A stretch of DNA of 64,000 bases from contig CBFHOG010000007.1 of the NCBI GenBank assembly GCA_965657545.1, positions 26,221 through 90,220 of the forward strand. The letters are read 5' to 3'. A model generated the notes under the pieces. It was not told the DNA's origin and made no database searches. It saw nothing but the letters and a program-made list of their open reading frames with translations. This DNA is from UBA7446 sp965657545. Its GTDB lineage: Bacteria > Bacteroidota > Bacteroidia > Flavobacteriales > Flavobacteriaceae. Each line of letters begins with the position of its first letter. The first letter of the stretch is position 1. Of this stretch, positions 52,961-61,535 are shown piece by piece. A program made the position numbers and the translations under genes.

Positions 52961-53806
52961 CTAATTAAAAGACAAATATAATGATAATCTTGCTTTTTTA
53001 ACGGAATCCAACTGTTGAATAGCTGCCAAGTCGTTCCACGAAGAAATATATTCCTTTTGTGTTCTAATTGCTACTATACTACTTGCTAATGAAGTGCTAA
53101 TATAATAGTGCTCAGCCAGTTGTGCTATGGTTAAGTTATTGATGTTTTGTTTTTTAATTATTGGGACTGAGTCGAGAATAAAATATTTCCACAGTTGATC
53201 TTGAGTCTCTGAGTTAAGCCCCCACACATCACTCAGTTGATCTTTTACTACAAACCCTCCTAATTTGTATCGCACTGCAATGATACGGTTTGCAAACACC
53301 TCCCCTATACCATAGACTTGTTGTAAATCGGCGGCAGTTGCTCCGTTCAATTCCTTTTTGACGCGTTTCTTTTTTGGGTTTTCTCTTTTGGCGAGAATCG
53401 GTTTAGGAATTTTAAGATAAGGTCGTATGCGTAATAATTCACTGTCTGAAAGTTGTGCTATTCGCTGAAACACACGCTCTGAGCTTATATATTTTCCTGC
53501 ACCGCGATAAGTGCGAATACGATTTACCGCATCTACAGAAATACCAAGCTGATATGCCTTAAAATCAGTAATATAGTTTGGGTTAAATGGATAAATTGTA
53601 TCCTTAATGCTTTTCTGTTTTTTTCCTACAAGTGCTTCAATTTGCATTTGCTTAAGACTATCATGCTGCAAATAAACATTAGCTTTTTGGGTGTTTTTAG
53701 GGAAATATATTACACCCAGGTGTGCTGCCGAGAACAACACCAACGTCCATAGGATTCCTTTCCGTTGGGCTTTGGTTAGGTTAAGAAATTTGGGGGGAGT
53801 TTTCAC
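52961..53806 (-). CDS. Helix-hairpin-helix (ComEA-like) membrane-anchored protein
   Basis: 281 residues. One N-terminal membrane helix (ILWTLVLFSAAHLGVIYF) is followed by several ComEA-like HhH units such as LNGATAADLQQVYGIGEVFA, NRIIAVRYKLGGF, QLGISVDAVNRIRTYRGAG and TIAQLAEHYYISTSLA. ComEA binds DNA during uptake in competent bacteria, but a role in transformation is not shown for these multi-HhH Bacteroidota proteins. Translation appears to begin at GTG 53806, since the nearby ATG is out of frame. It starts 8 bp after the AGCS stop. Confidence 0.83.
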   Translation of the reverse strand: MKTPPKFLNLTKAQRKGILWTLVLFSAAHLGVIYFPKNTQKANVYLQHDSLKQMQIEALVGKKQKSIKDTIYPFNPNYITDFKAYQLGISVDAVNRIRTYRGAGKYISSERVFQRIAQLSDSELLRIRPYLKIPKPILAKRENPKKKRVKKELNGATAADLQQVYGIGEVFANRIIAVRYKLGGFVVKDQLSDVWGLNSETQDQLWKYFILDSVPIIKKQNINNLTIAQLAEHYYISTSLASSIVAIRTQKEYISSWNDLAAIQQLDSVKKARLSLYLSFN

Positions 53807-53814
53807 GGCATACG

Positions 53815-55413
53815 CTAAATTTTAGTCCTGATAGCAGAAAGGTAGCGCGTAAGTTCTTCTTTAACTTTTGGATAAAGGAAAAATAGCCCAATCATATTTG
53901 GAAATACCAATGCTAAAATCATGGCATCTGAGAATGTCCATACTGCAGACATATCCCCAGCAGCACCAATAACAATAAATGCCAAAAACAATAATTTATA
54001 AGTAAGGTCTGATAATTTACTTTTACCAAAAATAAACATCCAAGATTGCAGCCCGTAATATGACCAAGAAATCATGGTTGATATAGCAAACAACACTACT
54101 GCGATTGTTAAGAAAGGACCAGAGAAAGAAATATATTCTGCAAAAGCAGCAGCGGTAATTCCTGCACCTTCAACAGCCTCCCCGTTTATTAGAACTACTC
54201 CGTTTTCGCCACCATATGCAAAAACTGAATTATCTCCATTAAATATAATAATAACCAATGCTGTCATGGTACAAATCACAACGGTATCGATAAAGGGTTC
54301 CAGAAGTGCCACAAGCCCTTCAGAAGCCGCATATTTAGTTTTTACGGCGGAGTGGGCAATTGATGCCGACCCTGCTCCAGCTTCATTGGAAAAAGCTGCT
54401 CGTCTAAATCCTGTAATCAAAACACCTAACAAACCACCTAAACCAGCTTGTGGGTTAAAAGCTTGATAAAAAATTTGACCAAAGGCGTTATCTACATAAC
54501 TGAAGTTGGTTATGATGATATATAAACATGCACCAATATACATGGCTGCCATAAGCGGCACCACTTTTTCTGTTACTGACGCAATACGCTTAATACCGCC
54601 AATGATTATAATCCCAACAAAAACCATCATGATAATTCCGATGATGGTACGTGCGCTTCCGCCTGTCATACCAAAGGAGTCAACAAGTTGCATGGCCGCC
54701 TGATTAGACTGAGCGGCATTACCTCCACCAAAAGAGGCACCAACACACAATACGGCAAATACTATCGCTAAAAACTTACCAAATTTAGCAAATCCTCTTT
54801 CTTTTAAACCTTTTGTCAAATAATACATCGGGCCACCATAGACAGTTCCATCTTTACCAACATCGCGGTATTTAACTCCTAATGTACATTCTACAAATTT
54901 GGTTGACATACCAATAAGACCACATAAAATCATCCAAAAAGTAGCCCCGGGACCACCAACAGCAATAGCAAGCGCAACACCTGCAATATTCCCATTTCCA
55001 ACCGTTCCAGAAACTGCAGTTGCTAAAGCCTGAAAGTGACTAACCTCACCCTCTTTACTTTCGTCTTTGATCGTATCAACAACATCACCATCTTCAATGC
55101 TCACAGCTGCTTTTTTATCAGCTTCGTGATGATCAACATCATCGTATTTTCCACGAACAACCCCTATGGCAGTTGGAAAACGTCTAAAATTGATAAACCC
55201 AAAATAAATGGTGAAAAATAATGCTCCACCAACCAACAAGAAAATGATGGTAGGAATTTCAGTTCCTGGAAAATTATGCAAAACCACACCACCCCACCAA
55301 TCAGCGATTGGCGTAAAAGCTTCATTGATACGTTCATCTATTCCCTTTTCTGTGGATTGAGCTGTAAGTGGCAAACAAAAAAGTGATACTAAAAATGTGG
55401 TTCGTAATTTCAT
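53815..55413 (-). CDS. Alanine/glycine:cation symporter (AGCS) family protein
   Basis: 532 residues from ATG at 55413; the frame remains open to 55485 but MKLRTTFLVSLFCLPLTAQ is a better, signal-like start. AGCS features: GTVGNGNIAGVALAIAVGG and FWMILCGLIGMSTKFVECTL, VKYRDV, GPMYYLTKGLKERG, and RRAAFSNEAGAGSASIAHS. Many spans; it takes up Ala/Gly-type amino acids with Na+ (or H+). A charged loop (~100-140, DDVDHHEADKK, IKDESKEGEVS) is an insertion typical of Bacteroidota members. Confidence 0.94.
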   Translation of the reverse strand: MKLRTTFLVSLFCLPLTAQSTEKGIDERINEAFTPIADWWGGVVLHNFPGTEIPTIIFLLVGGALFFTIYFGFINFRRFPTAIGVVRGKYDDVDHHEADKKAAVSIEDGDVVDTIKDESKEGEVSHFQALATAVSGTVGNGNIAGVALAIAVGGPGATFWMILCGLIGMSTKFVECTLGVKYRDVGKDGTVYGGPMYYLTKGLKERGFAKFGKFLAIVFAVLCVGASFGGGNAAQSNQAAMQLVDSFGMTGGSARTIIGIIMMVFVGIIIIGGIKRIASVTEKVVPLMAAMYIGACLYIIITNFSYVDNAFGQIFYQAFNPQAGLGGLLGVLITGFRRAAFSNEAGAGSASIAHSAVKTKYAASEGLVALLEPFIDTVVICTMTALVIIIFNGDNSVFAYGGENGVVLINGEAVEGAGITAAAFAEYISFSGPFLTIAVVLFAISTMISWSYYGLQSWMFIFGKSKLSDLTYKLLFLAFIVIGAAGDMSAVWTFSDAMILALVFPNMIGLFFLYPKVKEELTRYLSAIRTKI

Positions 55414-55427
55414 ACTGTTTTTGTGGA

Positions 55428-55655
55428 TTATAAATCGAAAACGGATGAGCGTTTTGCAAATAAAAAATCTTTCATTTTGAGCCAAAAGGCAAGCACTAAA
55501 TATAATGCAAAACCAGCACCCAACGAAAAGAAACTAAGATATATAAAAAAAATACGCACATTTTTTGCTTTCATTCCAAGTCGCTCGGCAAGGCGCGAAC
55601 AGACTTCAAATCCTCTTTTTTCAAAAAAATAGCGTGCTTCGTGCAACAAACTCAT
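55428..55655 (-). CDS. PspC domain protein
   Basis: 75 residues: FEVCSRLAERLGMKAKNVRI then a hydrophobic pair of segments FFIYLSFFSLGAGFALYLVL and AFWLKMKDFL. This matches the PspC domain that reads membrane stress in other bacteria, here as a small stand-alone membrane protein. It is 13 bp after DUF2851 and 14 bp before the AGCS start. Confidence 0.85.
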   Translation of the reverse strand: MSLLHEARYFFEKRGFEVCSRLAERLGMKAKNVRIFFIYLSFFSLGAGFALYLVLAFWLKMKDFLFAKRSSVFDL

Positions 55656-55668
55656 CGCACAAATGTAA

Positions 55669-56937
55669 TCAAAGATTTAAAAGTGTATGTCCGAAAGCAC
55701 ATTTTAAACAACGCCTGGGCGTGCAATAATTATGCTTTAACTGGATGCATGCCTGACTTTCAAGGGCGTCTTTTATAAGACACCCTAACCGGTTAAAATT
55801 TGCAACATACTTGTTTTTTTCTGCAGGAAGTTGACGAACCCAATCCAATATATCTGACTTGCGTGCATCTCCCAAATAGCTGTAATATTGAAATAAAAAT
55901 GGAAAAATGGTATTAAGCAACAGCAAGTCTTTAAAGTGGCGCGTAAGCCGATTTACACGAGGTTTGGATGGGGTGCCAAAATGATAATGGTTGTCCCAAA
56001 AAGTTGAGGTTTTTGCATCCAATATGTCATACCAATCATGAATTGTCTCAGCCCTTTGAACCAGATTCAGTAGCCGTGGTTTGTGGTGGACCAACCACGC
56101 TAGTTGTGCCAAACGTATGGTAGGGAAGTTTGTTGGACGTAACCTAAAAAAAGTGGCTCTTTCCGATGAAGGGTTAAGTTTGTATTTATGCTTTAAATAC
56201 GCGTACGTTTTTTGCAGCTTTTGAAAATATTCATTTTCAAAGGGCTTATTAAGAAGTCCGGCTTGACCCATAAAAAGCGCTTCTAAACGTTCTATATTAG
56301 ACGTGTTTTTTAAAACCGCCATCCACGGAACAGAAAGTGCCAACTGTGCAAATGCCATCCCGTTTTGCCTAAGTCCAAACCCCTTAGCTAGGGCAACAAA
56401 AAATACGGCCTCCCAATTATTTTGTGTAAGTGTTAGCCAACTTTGTAATAAAGTCGTTTTTTCCATCAAACGCTCCACATATAGGTTTTCCCAAAATTGT
56501 TGGCGCACGAACTGAGAAAGTTTAGGCAACTTATCTTCGCATAGTATCCACTTATCGGTTTGAGTCAACCATTTTGTGTAGCGTTTGACAAAGTTTTTGT
56601 TTGCATATTGTTCAAGGCACAATGTTGGTAAAGGTTGTTGACTCGGGTCAAAAACAGGCACATCAGGTTTCCAAACAACGTGAAGAATTACATTATCATA
56701 ATTGCTGTCATTTTGGTGATTGTGATTAAACCAATCGGAAGAATTTACATGAATTTCCACGTTTCCGACCCAAAGAGTGCTGTTGATTTTGATATGTGCA
56801 TTGAAAAAATCAGGACCTGCCAGTGCATTTTCTTGACCAGGCTTAACTACAACAATAGCCTCACCGCTAGTGGTTTTTAAATGACCACGGCGAAAATTCT
56901 GGGTTTTCCATAAATAGGTAAGCAATTCTTCGCGCAC
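55669..56937 (-). CDS. DUF2851 family protein
   Basis: 422 residues matching the DUF2851 family of Bacteroidota: EELLTYLWKTQNF, GQENALAGPDFFNAHIKI, WVGNVEIHVNSSDW, NYDNVILHVVW, and a C-terminal Cys-rich end YCTPRRCLKCAFGHTLL. The early ENALAGPDF and EIHVNSSDW segments look nuclease-like, but no activity is established. GTG 56937 is the likely start; the nearest ATG is out of frame. 15 bp behind the rhodanese gene. Confidence 0.88.
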   Translation of the reverse strand: MREELLTYLWKTQNFRRGHLKTTSGEAIVVVKPGQENALAGPDFFNAHIKINSTLWVGNVEIHVNSSDWFNHNHQNDSNYDNVILHVVWKPDVPVFDPSQQPLPTLCLEQYANKNFVKRYTKWLTQTDKWILCEDKLPKLSQFVRQQFWENLYVERLMEKTTLLQSWLTLTQNNWEAVFFVALAKGFGLRQNGMAFAQLALSVPWMAVLKNTSNIERLEALFMGQAGLLNKPFENEYFQKLQKTYAYLKHKYKLNPSSERATFFRLRPTNFPTIRLAQLAWLVHHKPRLLNLVQRAETIHDWYDILDAKTSTFWDNHYHFGTPSKPRVNRLTRHFKDLLLLNTIFPFLFQYYSYLGDARKSDILDWVRQLPAEKNKYVANFNRLGCLIKDALESQACIQLKHNYCTPRRCLKCAFGHTLLNL

Positions 56938-56952
56938 CTAACATAAGAAGTA

Positions 56953-57339
56953 TTACTCCTCCAAATCGCCCTCCCATGCAAGGACACCTCCTTCAAGATT
57001 ATATACTTGTTCAAAGCCCATTTGCTCCATGAGTTGACACGCTTGACCACTCCTAGCACCCGAACGACAATAGACAAAATATGCTTTGGACTTGTCTAAT
57101 TCCTCAATGGAGGATATGAATTCCGAGCCTCCACGAATATCTAAATTCAGTGCATTTTTAATATATCCACTTTCAAACTCATCTTCTGTACGGACATCAA
57201 GAATAACAGATTCGGGGGTTTGACTTTGCAATTCCGCCCATTCAATAGGTGATAATTCGTTCATCGTTTTTTGCTTTTTGGGCGAAAATACACAAGAAAC
57301 AATTAACAAACCAATCGCAACAAATATGTATTTTTTCAT
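56953..57339 (-). CDS. Rhodanese-domain lipoprotein
   Basis: 128 residues. A lipoprotein-type signal (YIFVAIGLLIVSC, Cys ~16) is followed by one rhodanese domain: VILDVRTEDEFESGYIKNA, AYFVYCRSGARSGQACQLM with the active Cys ~91, and VYNLEGGVLAWEG. It probably moves sulfane sulfur or acts in redox chemistry in the periplasm. It leads a tightly packed run to the acyl-CoA dehydrogenase and is divergent from marR. A -7 box ends 5 nt before its ATG. Confidence 0.9.
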   Translation of the reverse strand: MKKYIFVAIGLLIVSCVFSPKKQKTMNELSPIEWAELQSQTPESVILDVRTEDEFESGYIKNALNLDIRGGSEFISSIEELDKSKAYFVYCRSGARSGQACQLMEQMGFEQVYNLEGGVLAWEGDLEE

Positions 57340-57344
57340 TAAAT

Positions 57345-57352
57345 CAAATATA
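57345..57352 (-). promoter_or_regulatory. -7 box of the rhodanese gene, 5 nt from the ATG
   Basis: TATATTTG on the minus strand matches TAnnTTTG. It would give a leaderless or nearly leaderless message. It lies 15 bp from the marR -7 box on the other strand, so MarR binding could affect both. Confidence 0.5.
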
Positions 57353-57367
57353 ATTAAAAAATTACAT

Positions 57368-57375
57368 TACATTTG
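57368..57375 (+). promoter_or_regulatory. -7 box of marR-yceI
   Basis: TACATTTG matches TAnnTTTG. It ends 23 nt before ATG 57399 but only 2 nt before GTG 57378, which makes ATG 57399 the likely start. No TTG at N19. Confidence 0.5.
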
Positions 57376-57398
57376 TAGTGACAATAATTGTTAGTACA

Positions 57399-57809
57399 AT
57401 GATTGAAAGAGATGTTATTATAGGATTAATGAAAAGTGGAAATATGGCATATGACCAAATAAACACGATGTTACAATCTTATGGCCTAACACTTCAACAA
57501 TTTAATGTACTGCGTATTTTACGCGGCAGAAATGGTTCGGCTGCTTGTTTGGAAAGCATCACAAACGACATGATTCAACGCATGAGTAATACATCAAGAC
57601 TGGTGGATAGACTCATTGTAAAAGCGTTGGTGAAACGAAAGGTTTGCGAAAAAAATCGACGGAAAGTGGATATTTTTATTACCAATAAAGGCCTTAAATT
57701 GCTGGCTGAAATAGACCCTATTTTGGATGCAAGAGAAGTAGAAATCACCGCTTCACTTACATTGAAAGAAAAGGAACAATTATTGCAACTACTAGAAAAA
57801 TTAAAATAA
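57399..57809 (+). CDS. MarR family transcriptional regulator
   Basis: 136 residues from ATG at 57399. A seven-codon longer form would need GTG 57378 inside the expected transcription start. The winged-helix core has TLQQFNVLRILRGRNG, MIQRMSNTSRLVDRLIVKAL, and the wing RKVCEKNRRKVDIFITNKG. MarR-type dimers usually repress neighbouring genes until a ligand or oxidant is bound. The target is likely its own operon with yceI (25 bp to the preferred start) and perhaps the divergent rhodanese gene. Confidence 0.92.
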   Translation: MIERDVIIGLMKSGNMAYDQINTMLQSYGLTLQQFNVLRILRGRNGSAACLESITNDMIQRMSNTSRLVDRLIVKALVKRKVCEKNRRKVDIFITNKGLKLLAEIDPILDAREVEITASLTLKEKEQLLQLLEKLK

Positions 57810-57834
57810 TAACATGAATATTAAATACACACAC

Positions 57835-58392
57835 ATGAAAAAGAGAAATCTTATCGCCCTCGGGGCATCACTATTTTTAGCGCTTGGACTACACGCACAA
57901 ACAACTGCCATTTCTAATGGTTTAATTGATTGGAAAGGAAGCAAAATAACAAATGAGTCCCATGAAGGAACTATTGCAATAAGCGCTGGAAGCATTTCGT
58001 TTGATGGAGACAATCTCACGGGAGGAACATTTACAGTTGATATGAACAGCATTGTATGCACAGATCTTTCTGAATCATATGGAGCTAAACTTGTAGATCA
58101 CTTAAAATCAGATGATTTCTTTGGTGTTGATGAGCACCCAGAAGCAACACTTACATTCACTTCAGCTATCCCAACAGAAGGTGGTTTTAAAGTGACCGGT
58201 GATTTTACAATAAGAGGCATTACACATCCTGAAACTTTTATTTTAAAACTTGACGGTAACAAAGCAACTGCAGATTTGGAAATTGACCGTTCTAAGTACA
58301 ACGTAAAATTCCGTTCTGGAACATTTTTTGAAAATCTTGGAGATAAGCTTATAAACGACGAATTAGAACTCCGCGTAAGCTTTACTTATTAA
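57835..58392 (+). CDS. YceI family lipid-binding-type protein, secreted
   Basis: 185 residues from ATG at 57835; ATG 57814, seven codons earlier, is also possible. A signal peptide (KKRNLIALGASLFLALGLHAQ) is followed by the YceI lipocalin-like barrel: GLIDWKGSKITNESHEGTI, GGTFTVDMNSIVCTDL, HPEATLTFTSA, TGDFTIRGITHP and KFRSGTFFENLGD. YceI proteins bind isoprenoid-like molecules in the periplasm. It is paired with a MarR regulator, and the trp promoter begins 5 bp after its stop. Confidence 0.93.
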   Translation: MKKRNLIALGASLFLALGLHAQTTAISNGLIDWKGSKITNESHEGTIAISAGSISFDGDNLTGGTFTVDMNSIVCTDLSESYGAKLVDHLKSDDFFGVDEHPEATLTFTSAIPTEGGFKVTGDFTIRGITHPETFILKLDGNKATADLEIDRSKYNVKFRSGTFFENLGDKLINDELELRVSFTY

Positions 58393-58396
58393 TCAC

Positions 58397-58426
58397 TTGT
58401 TTTTTAGCTGTCGAGTTGTATATTTG
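58397..58426 (+). promoter_or_regulatory. Promoter of the trp operon
   Basis: TTG (58397-58399), exactly 19 nt, then TATATTTG (58419-58426). It is a perfect consensus promoter. Transcription should start at about 58431, at or just before the leader-peptide ATG at 58432. Confidence 0.88.
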
Positions 58427-58431
58427 AACAG

Positions 58432-58476
58432 ATGAAAAAATTCATAACTAAATCGCTTTGGTGGAACTCCTTGTAA
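58432..58476 (+). CDS. trpL: trp leader peptide with tandem Trp codons
   Basis: A 14-codon ORF encodes MKKFITKSLWWNSL, with two adjacent TGG codons at 58459-58464 and stop TAA at 58474-58476. It begins 5 nt after the -7 box, so its mRNA is likely leaderless. It lies between a perfect promoter and an intrinsic terminator in front of trpE, the arrangement of a ribosome-mediated attenuator. The peptide itself probably has no function beyond sensing Trp-tRNA. Confidence 0.88.
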   Translation: MKKFITKSLWWNSL

Positions 58477-58494
58477 GGAGTCGATAGGCGTTTT
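58454..58494 (+). promoter_or_regulatory. trp attenuator, regions 1 and 2 (anti-antiterminator; antiterminator arm)
   Basis: Region 1:2 pairs CGCTT (58454-58458) with AGGCG (58486-58490) and ACTCCTT (58466-58472) with AAGGAGT (58475-58481). The tandem Trp codons lie in the internal loop between these stems. Region 2 GATAGGCGTTTT (58483-58494) can instead pair with region 3 AAAAGGCTTGTC (58505-58516), 11 of 12 positions including two G-U pairs, which would break the terminator. Confidence 0.75.
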
Positions 58495-58504
58495 AGAAAC
58501 ACAC

Positions 58505-58536
58505 AAAAGGCTTGTCGTATTGACAAGCCTTTTTTT
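58505..58536 (+). terminator. trp attenuator terminator (regions 3 and 4)
   Basis: AAAAGGCTTGTC (58505-58516) and GACAAGCCTTTT (58522-58533) form a perfect 12-bp stem with loop GTATT, ending in seven T. It lies 11 nt before the trpE ATG. Confidence 0.9.
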
Positions 58537-58547
58537 ATTTTTGAACC

Positions 58548-59951
58548 ATGAAGTTTGTACTCAAAACAGATAATAGAGAATTACTCACCGACACCATGAC
58601 ACCGGTGAATATGTACCTCAAAATTAGAGATGCATATCCAGAAAGTGTACTTTTGGAAAGCTCTGACTATGGCGCTAAAGACAATAGTGTTGCGTATTTG
58701 TGTTTTAACCCAATCGCTTCTTTCAAGGTGCACAAAGGACTTATGACGCAAACTTTTCCAGACGGAACAAAACAAGAAACACTACTGACCAAAGAGCTTT
58801 CAGTGGTAGAAGCGTTAGAAACATTCATATCCTATTTTGAAACTGATTTATCCGAATCCCGCTTTTTAACCAATGGTCTTTTTGGCTACACCTCATACGA
58901 GGCTGTTCAATATTTTGAGGATATTGATGTAGCAGAGAAAGAGAGTAAAACTGGAATTCCAGAAGTTTATTACGCCCTGTATCAAAACATTGTTGCAGTA
59001 AATGTATTTAACAATCAAGCCAAATTATTTGCCCATTGCTACCAGGCTGATAGCAACTTAGAAGAGGTAGTAAAACTACTTCAAGCACCTGCACGTGATT
59101 CGTTTGCTTTTAGTAAAGTAGGTTCGCCTGCCTCTAACATGACAGACGATGAATTTGTGGAATTGGTCAAAAAAGGCATCCATCATTGTATGCGTGGAGA
59201 TGTGTTCCAAATTGTTTTGTCGCGACGCTTTACACAAGCCTTCAAAGGAGACGATTTCAGCCTATACCGTGTGTTGCGATCCATCAACCCCTCCCCCTAT
59301 ATTTTTTATTTTGATTTAGGAAACTACAAGATTTTTGGAAGTTCACCCGAGGCACAATTGGTTGTGCAAGACGGCGTAGCAGAAATTCATCCTATTGCCG
59401 GAACATTTATCCGAACAGGAAACGATGCCCAAGACGAGGCTAAAGCCAAAGAATTGGCGCAAGACCTTAAAGAAAATGCCGAACACATGATGCTTGTGGA
59501 TTTAGCACGAAATGATTTAAGTAGGCATGGACACCATGTTACCGTAGAAAAAGACCGAGAAGTACAGTTTTATTCTCATGTCATTCACTTGGTTTCTAAG
59601 GTTACAGGGCAAAAAAAGGCAGACACCTCTACCATGCAGGTCGTTGCAGACACCTTCCCAGCAGGAACCTTAAGCGGTGCCCCTAAACACCGTGCCATGC
59701 AGCTTATTGACGCATATGAAAATAGTGACCGTGCTTTTTATGGAGGTGCAATTGGTTTTATTGACTTCAAAGGAAATTACAACCACGCAATAATTATTCG
59801 TTCCTTTTTGAGCAAAGACAATATGTTACACTACCACGCTGGAGCGGGAGTGGTATCCAAATCAAAGCCTGAAAGTGAATTACAAGAAGTATATAACAAA
59901 TTACGAGCGCTTAATACCGCTATGGATAAAGCAGAAAAACAATTTCCATGA
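58548..59951 (+). CDS. trpE: Anthranilate synthase component I
   Basis: 467 residues. The chorismate-binding domain has HCMRGDVFQIVLSRRFTQAF, LRSINPSPYIFYFDLGNYKI, FGSSPEAQLV, HPIAGTFIRTG, LVDLARNDLSRHG and the end AGAGVVSKSKPESELQEVYN. The LLESS stretch near residue 26 fits the tryptophan feedback site. It joins chorismate with ammonia from TrpG to make anthranilate. First structural gene of trpEGDCFB; its stop overlaps trpG by 4 bp. Confidence 0.97.
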   Translation: MKFVLKTDNRELLTDTMTPVNMYLKIRDAYPESVLLESSDYGAKDNSVAYLCFNPIASFKVHKGLMTQTFPDGTKQETLLTKELSVVEALETFISYFETDLSESRFLTNGLFGYTSYEAVQYFEDIDVAEKESKTGIPEVYYALYQNIVAVNVFNNQAKLFAHCYQADSNLEEVVKLLQAPARDSFAFSKVGSPASNMTDDEFVELVKKGIHHCMRGDVFQIVLSRRFTQAFKGDDFSLYRVLRSINPSPYIFYFDLGNYKIFGSSPEAQLVVQDGVAEIHPIAGTFIRTGNDAQDEAKAKELAQDLKENAEHMMLVDLARNDLSRHGHHVTVEKDREVQFYSHVIHLVSKVTGQKKADTSTMQVVADTFPAGTLSGAPKHRAMQLIDAYENSDRAFYGGAIGFIDFKGNYNHAIIIRSFLSKDNMLHYHAGAGVVSKSKPESELQEVYNKLRALNTAMDKAEKQFP

Positions 59952-60508
59952 ACATATTAGTTATTGATAATTACGATTCGTTCACTTTTAATTTGGTGCA
60001 TTATTTAGAGGAACTCGACTGTGAGGTTACTGTAAAACGCAACGATCAATTTGACATGGACGAAGTGGCTACATTTGATAAAATTGTACTTTCTCCAGGA
60101 CCTGGAATTCCTGACGAGGCAGGGTTATTAAAACCCGTAATTGAACAATATGCGAAAACCATTCCCATGCTGGGCGTGTGTTTGGGCCATCAAGCCATTG
60201 CCGAGGTTTTTGGCGGAACGCTAACAAATCTTTCTACCGTTTTTCACGGTATTTCCAGCATAATGACGGTGCTACAAGATGATCCACTATTTGCCGATTT
60301 ACCTAAAAGCTTGGAGGTTGGACGCTACCATTCTTGGGTGGTTGACAGACCGCTTCCAGCTGGATTCACCATATTAGCAGAAGAAGAAAACGGACAAGTG
60401 ATGGCATTTAAGCATGATAGCTATCCGCTATATGGCGTTCAGTTTCACCCTGAATCTGTACTCACGCCACAAGGAAAAAAAATGTTAAAAAATTGGGTTT
60501 CGTTATAA
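59948..60508 (+). CDS. trpG: Anthranilate synthase component II (glutamine amidotransferase)
   Basis: 186 residues. ILVIDNYDSFTFNLVHYL at the start, LSPGPGIPDEAG, nucleophile Cys ~78 in MLGVCLGHQAIAEVFGG, and the His/Glu pair in YGVQFHPESVLTPQG. It supplies ammonia to TrpE. A PabA role as well is possible, since the family is shared. It is followed by a 31-bp gap. Confidence 0.96.
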   Translation: MNILVIDNYDSFTFNLVHYLEELDCEVTVKRNDQFDMDEVATFDKIVLSPGPGIPDEAGLLKPVIEQYAKTIPMLGVCLGHQAIAEVFGGTLTNLSTVFHGISSIMTVLQDDPLFADLPKSLEVGRYHSWVVDRPLPAGFTILAEEENGQVMAFKHDSYPLYGVQFHPESVLTPQGKKMLKNWVSL

Positions 60509-60539
60509 TGCTTGCGCTTTAACAAAACGAAAATATATA

Positions 60540-61535
60540 ATGAAAGAAATTTTAACACGACTGACCCAACACGAAAAGCTCTCGAGAAAAGAAGCAAAAG
60601 AGGCATTGCAATTTATTGGTAATGGTGCTGGTGACCCATATCAAATCACTACTTTTTTGAGTGTGTTTATGATGCGTAGTATTACGGTAGATGAATTGGC
60701 TGGCTTCCGAGATGCACTCTTAGAACTATGCATTGCTATAGATTTGTCTGCATATAATCCTATTGACTTATGCGGAACAGGCGGCGATGGCAAAGACACT
60801 TTTAACATCTCAACACTTTCGTCTTTTGTAACTGCAGGAGCGGGTATTCACGTGGCAAAACACGGAAATTATGGCGTTTCTTCATCGTGTGGCTCAAGTA
60901 ATGTAATGGAGTTTTTGGGTATTCGCTTTTCTAATGATGTCGGTTTTTTGGAGAAATGTATTGATAACGCAGGAATTTGTGTTTTGCACGCACCCTTGTT
61001 TCATCCTGCCATGAAACACGTAGCACCTATTCGCCGTGCGTTACAGCTCAAAACCTTTTTTAACATGTTGGGGCCTTTGGTAAATCCATGTGCGCCAAAG
61101 CAACAAATTGTTGGTGTTTTTAATCTGGCACTACTTAGATTGTATCACTTTTTATTTCAAGATACAGATACAAATTTTTGTATTTTACATGCACTTGATG
61201 GCTATGATGAAATCTCGCTTACGGGAGCTACCAAAGCTGTTTCTAAAAATGGTGAAATGCTTATTCGCCCATCCGATTTTGGCCTTAAACCGCTAGCGCC
61301 AAAATCCATTGGAGGCGGAAACACAGTTGAAGCTGCCGCAACTATTTTTAAAGCGGTTTTGAATGACGAGGCAACAGCAGCGCAAAAGCAAGTGGTATGC
61401 GCAAATGCAGGAACTGCCATTGCAACCGCATTGGATGTTTCGCTAGACGAGGGCTATGAAAAAGCTAAAGAATCCATTGAATCAAAAAAAGCATTACAAG
61501 CCTTTACTAAACTTCTAGAGCTAAGCAAGTCATGA
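60540..61535 (+). CDS. trpD: Anthranilate phosphoribosyltransferase
   Basis: 331 residues. PRPP motif LCGTGGDGKDTFNIST (~77-92), then AKHGNYGVSSSCGSSNVMEF, FFNMLGPLVNPC and KSIGGGNTVEAA. It makes phosphoribosyl-anthranilate. The stop overlaps trpC by 4 bp. Confidence 0.97.
   Translation: MKEILTRLTQHEKLSRKEAKEALQFIGNGAGDPYQITTFLSVFMMRSITVDELAGFRDALLELCIAIDLSAYNPIDLCGTGGDGKDTFNISTLSSFVTAGAGIHVAKHGNYGVSSSCGSSNVMEFLGIRFSNDVGFLEKCIDNAGICVLHAPLFHPAMKHVAPIRRALQLKTFFNMLGPLVNPCAPKQQIVGVFNLALLRLYHFLFQDTDTNFCILHALDGYDEISLTGATKAVSKNGEMLIRPSDFGLKPLAPKSIGGGNTVEAAATIFKAVLNDEATAAQKQVVCANAGTAIATALDVSLDEGYEKAKESIESKKALQAFTKLLELSKS

Noticed and set aside
58475..58481. AAGGAGT in the trp leader as a Shine-Dalgarno site for trpE
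   Set aside because: It lies about 67 nt before the trpE ATG and pairs with ACTCCTT in the attenuator, so it is a structural element.
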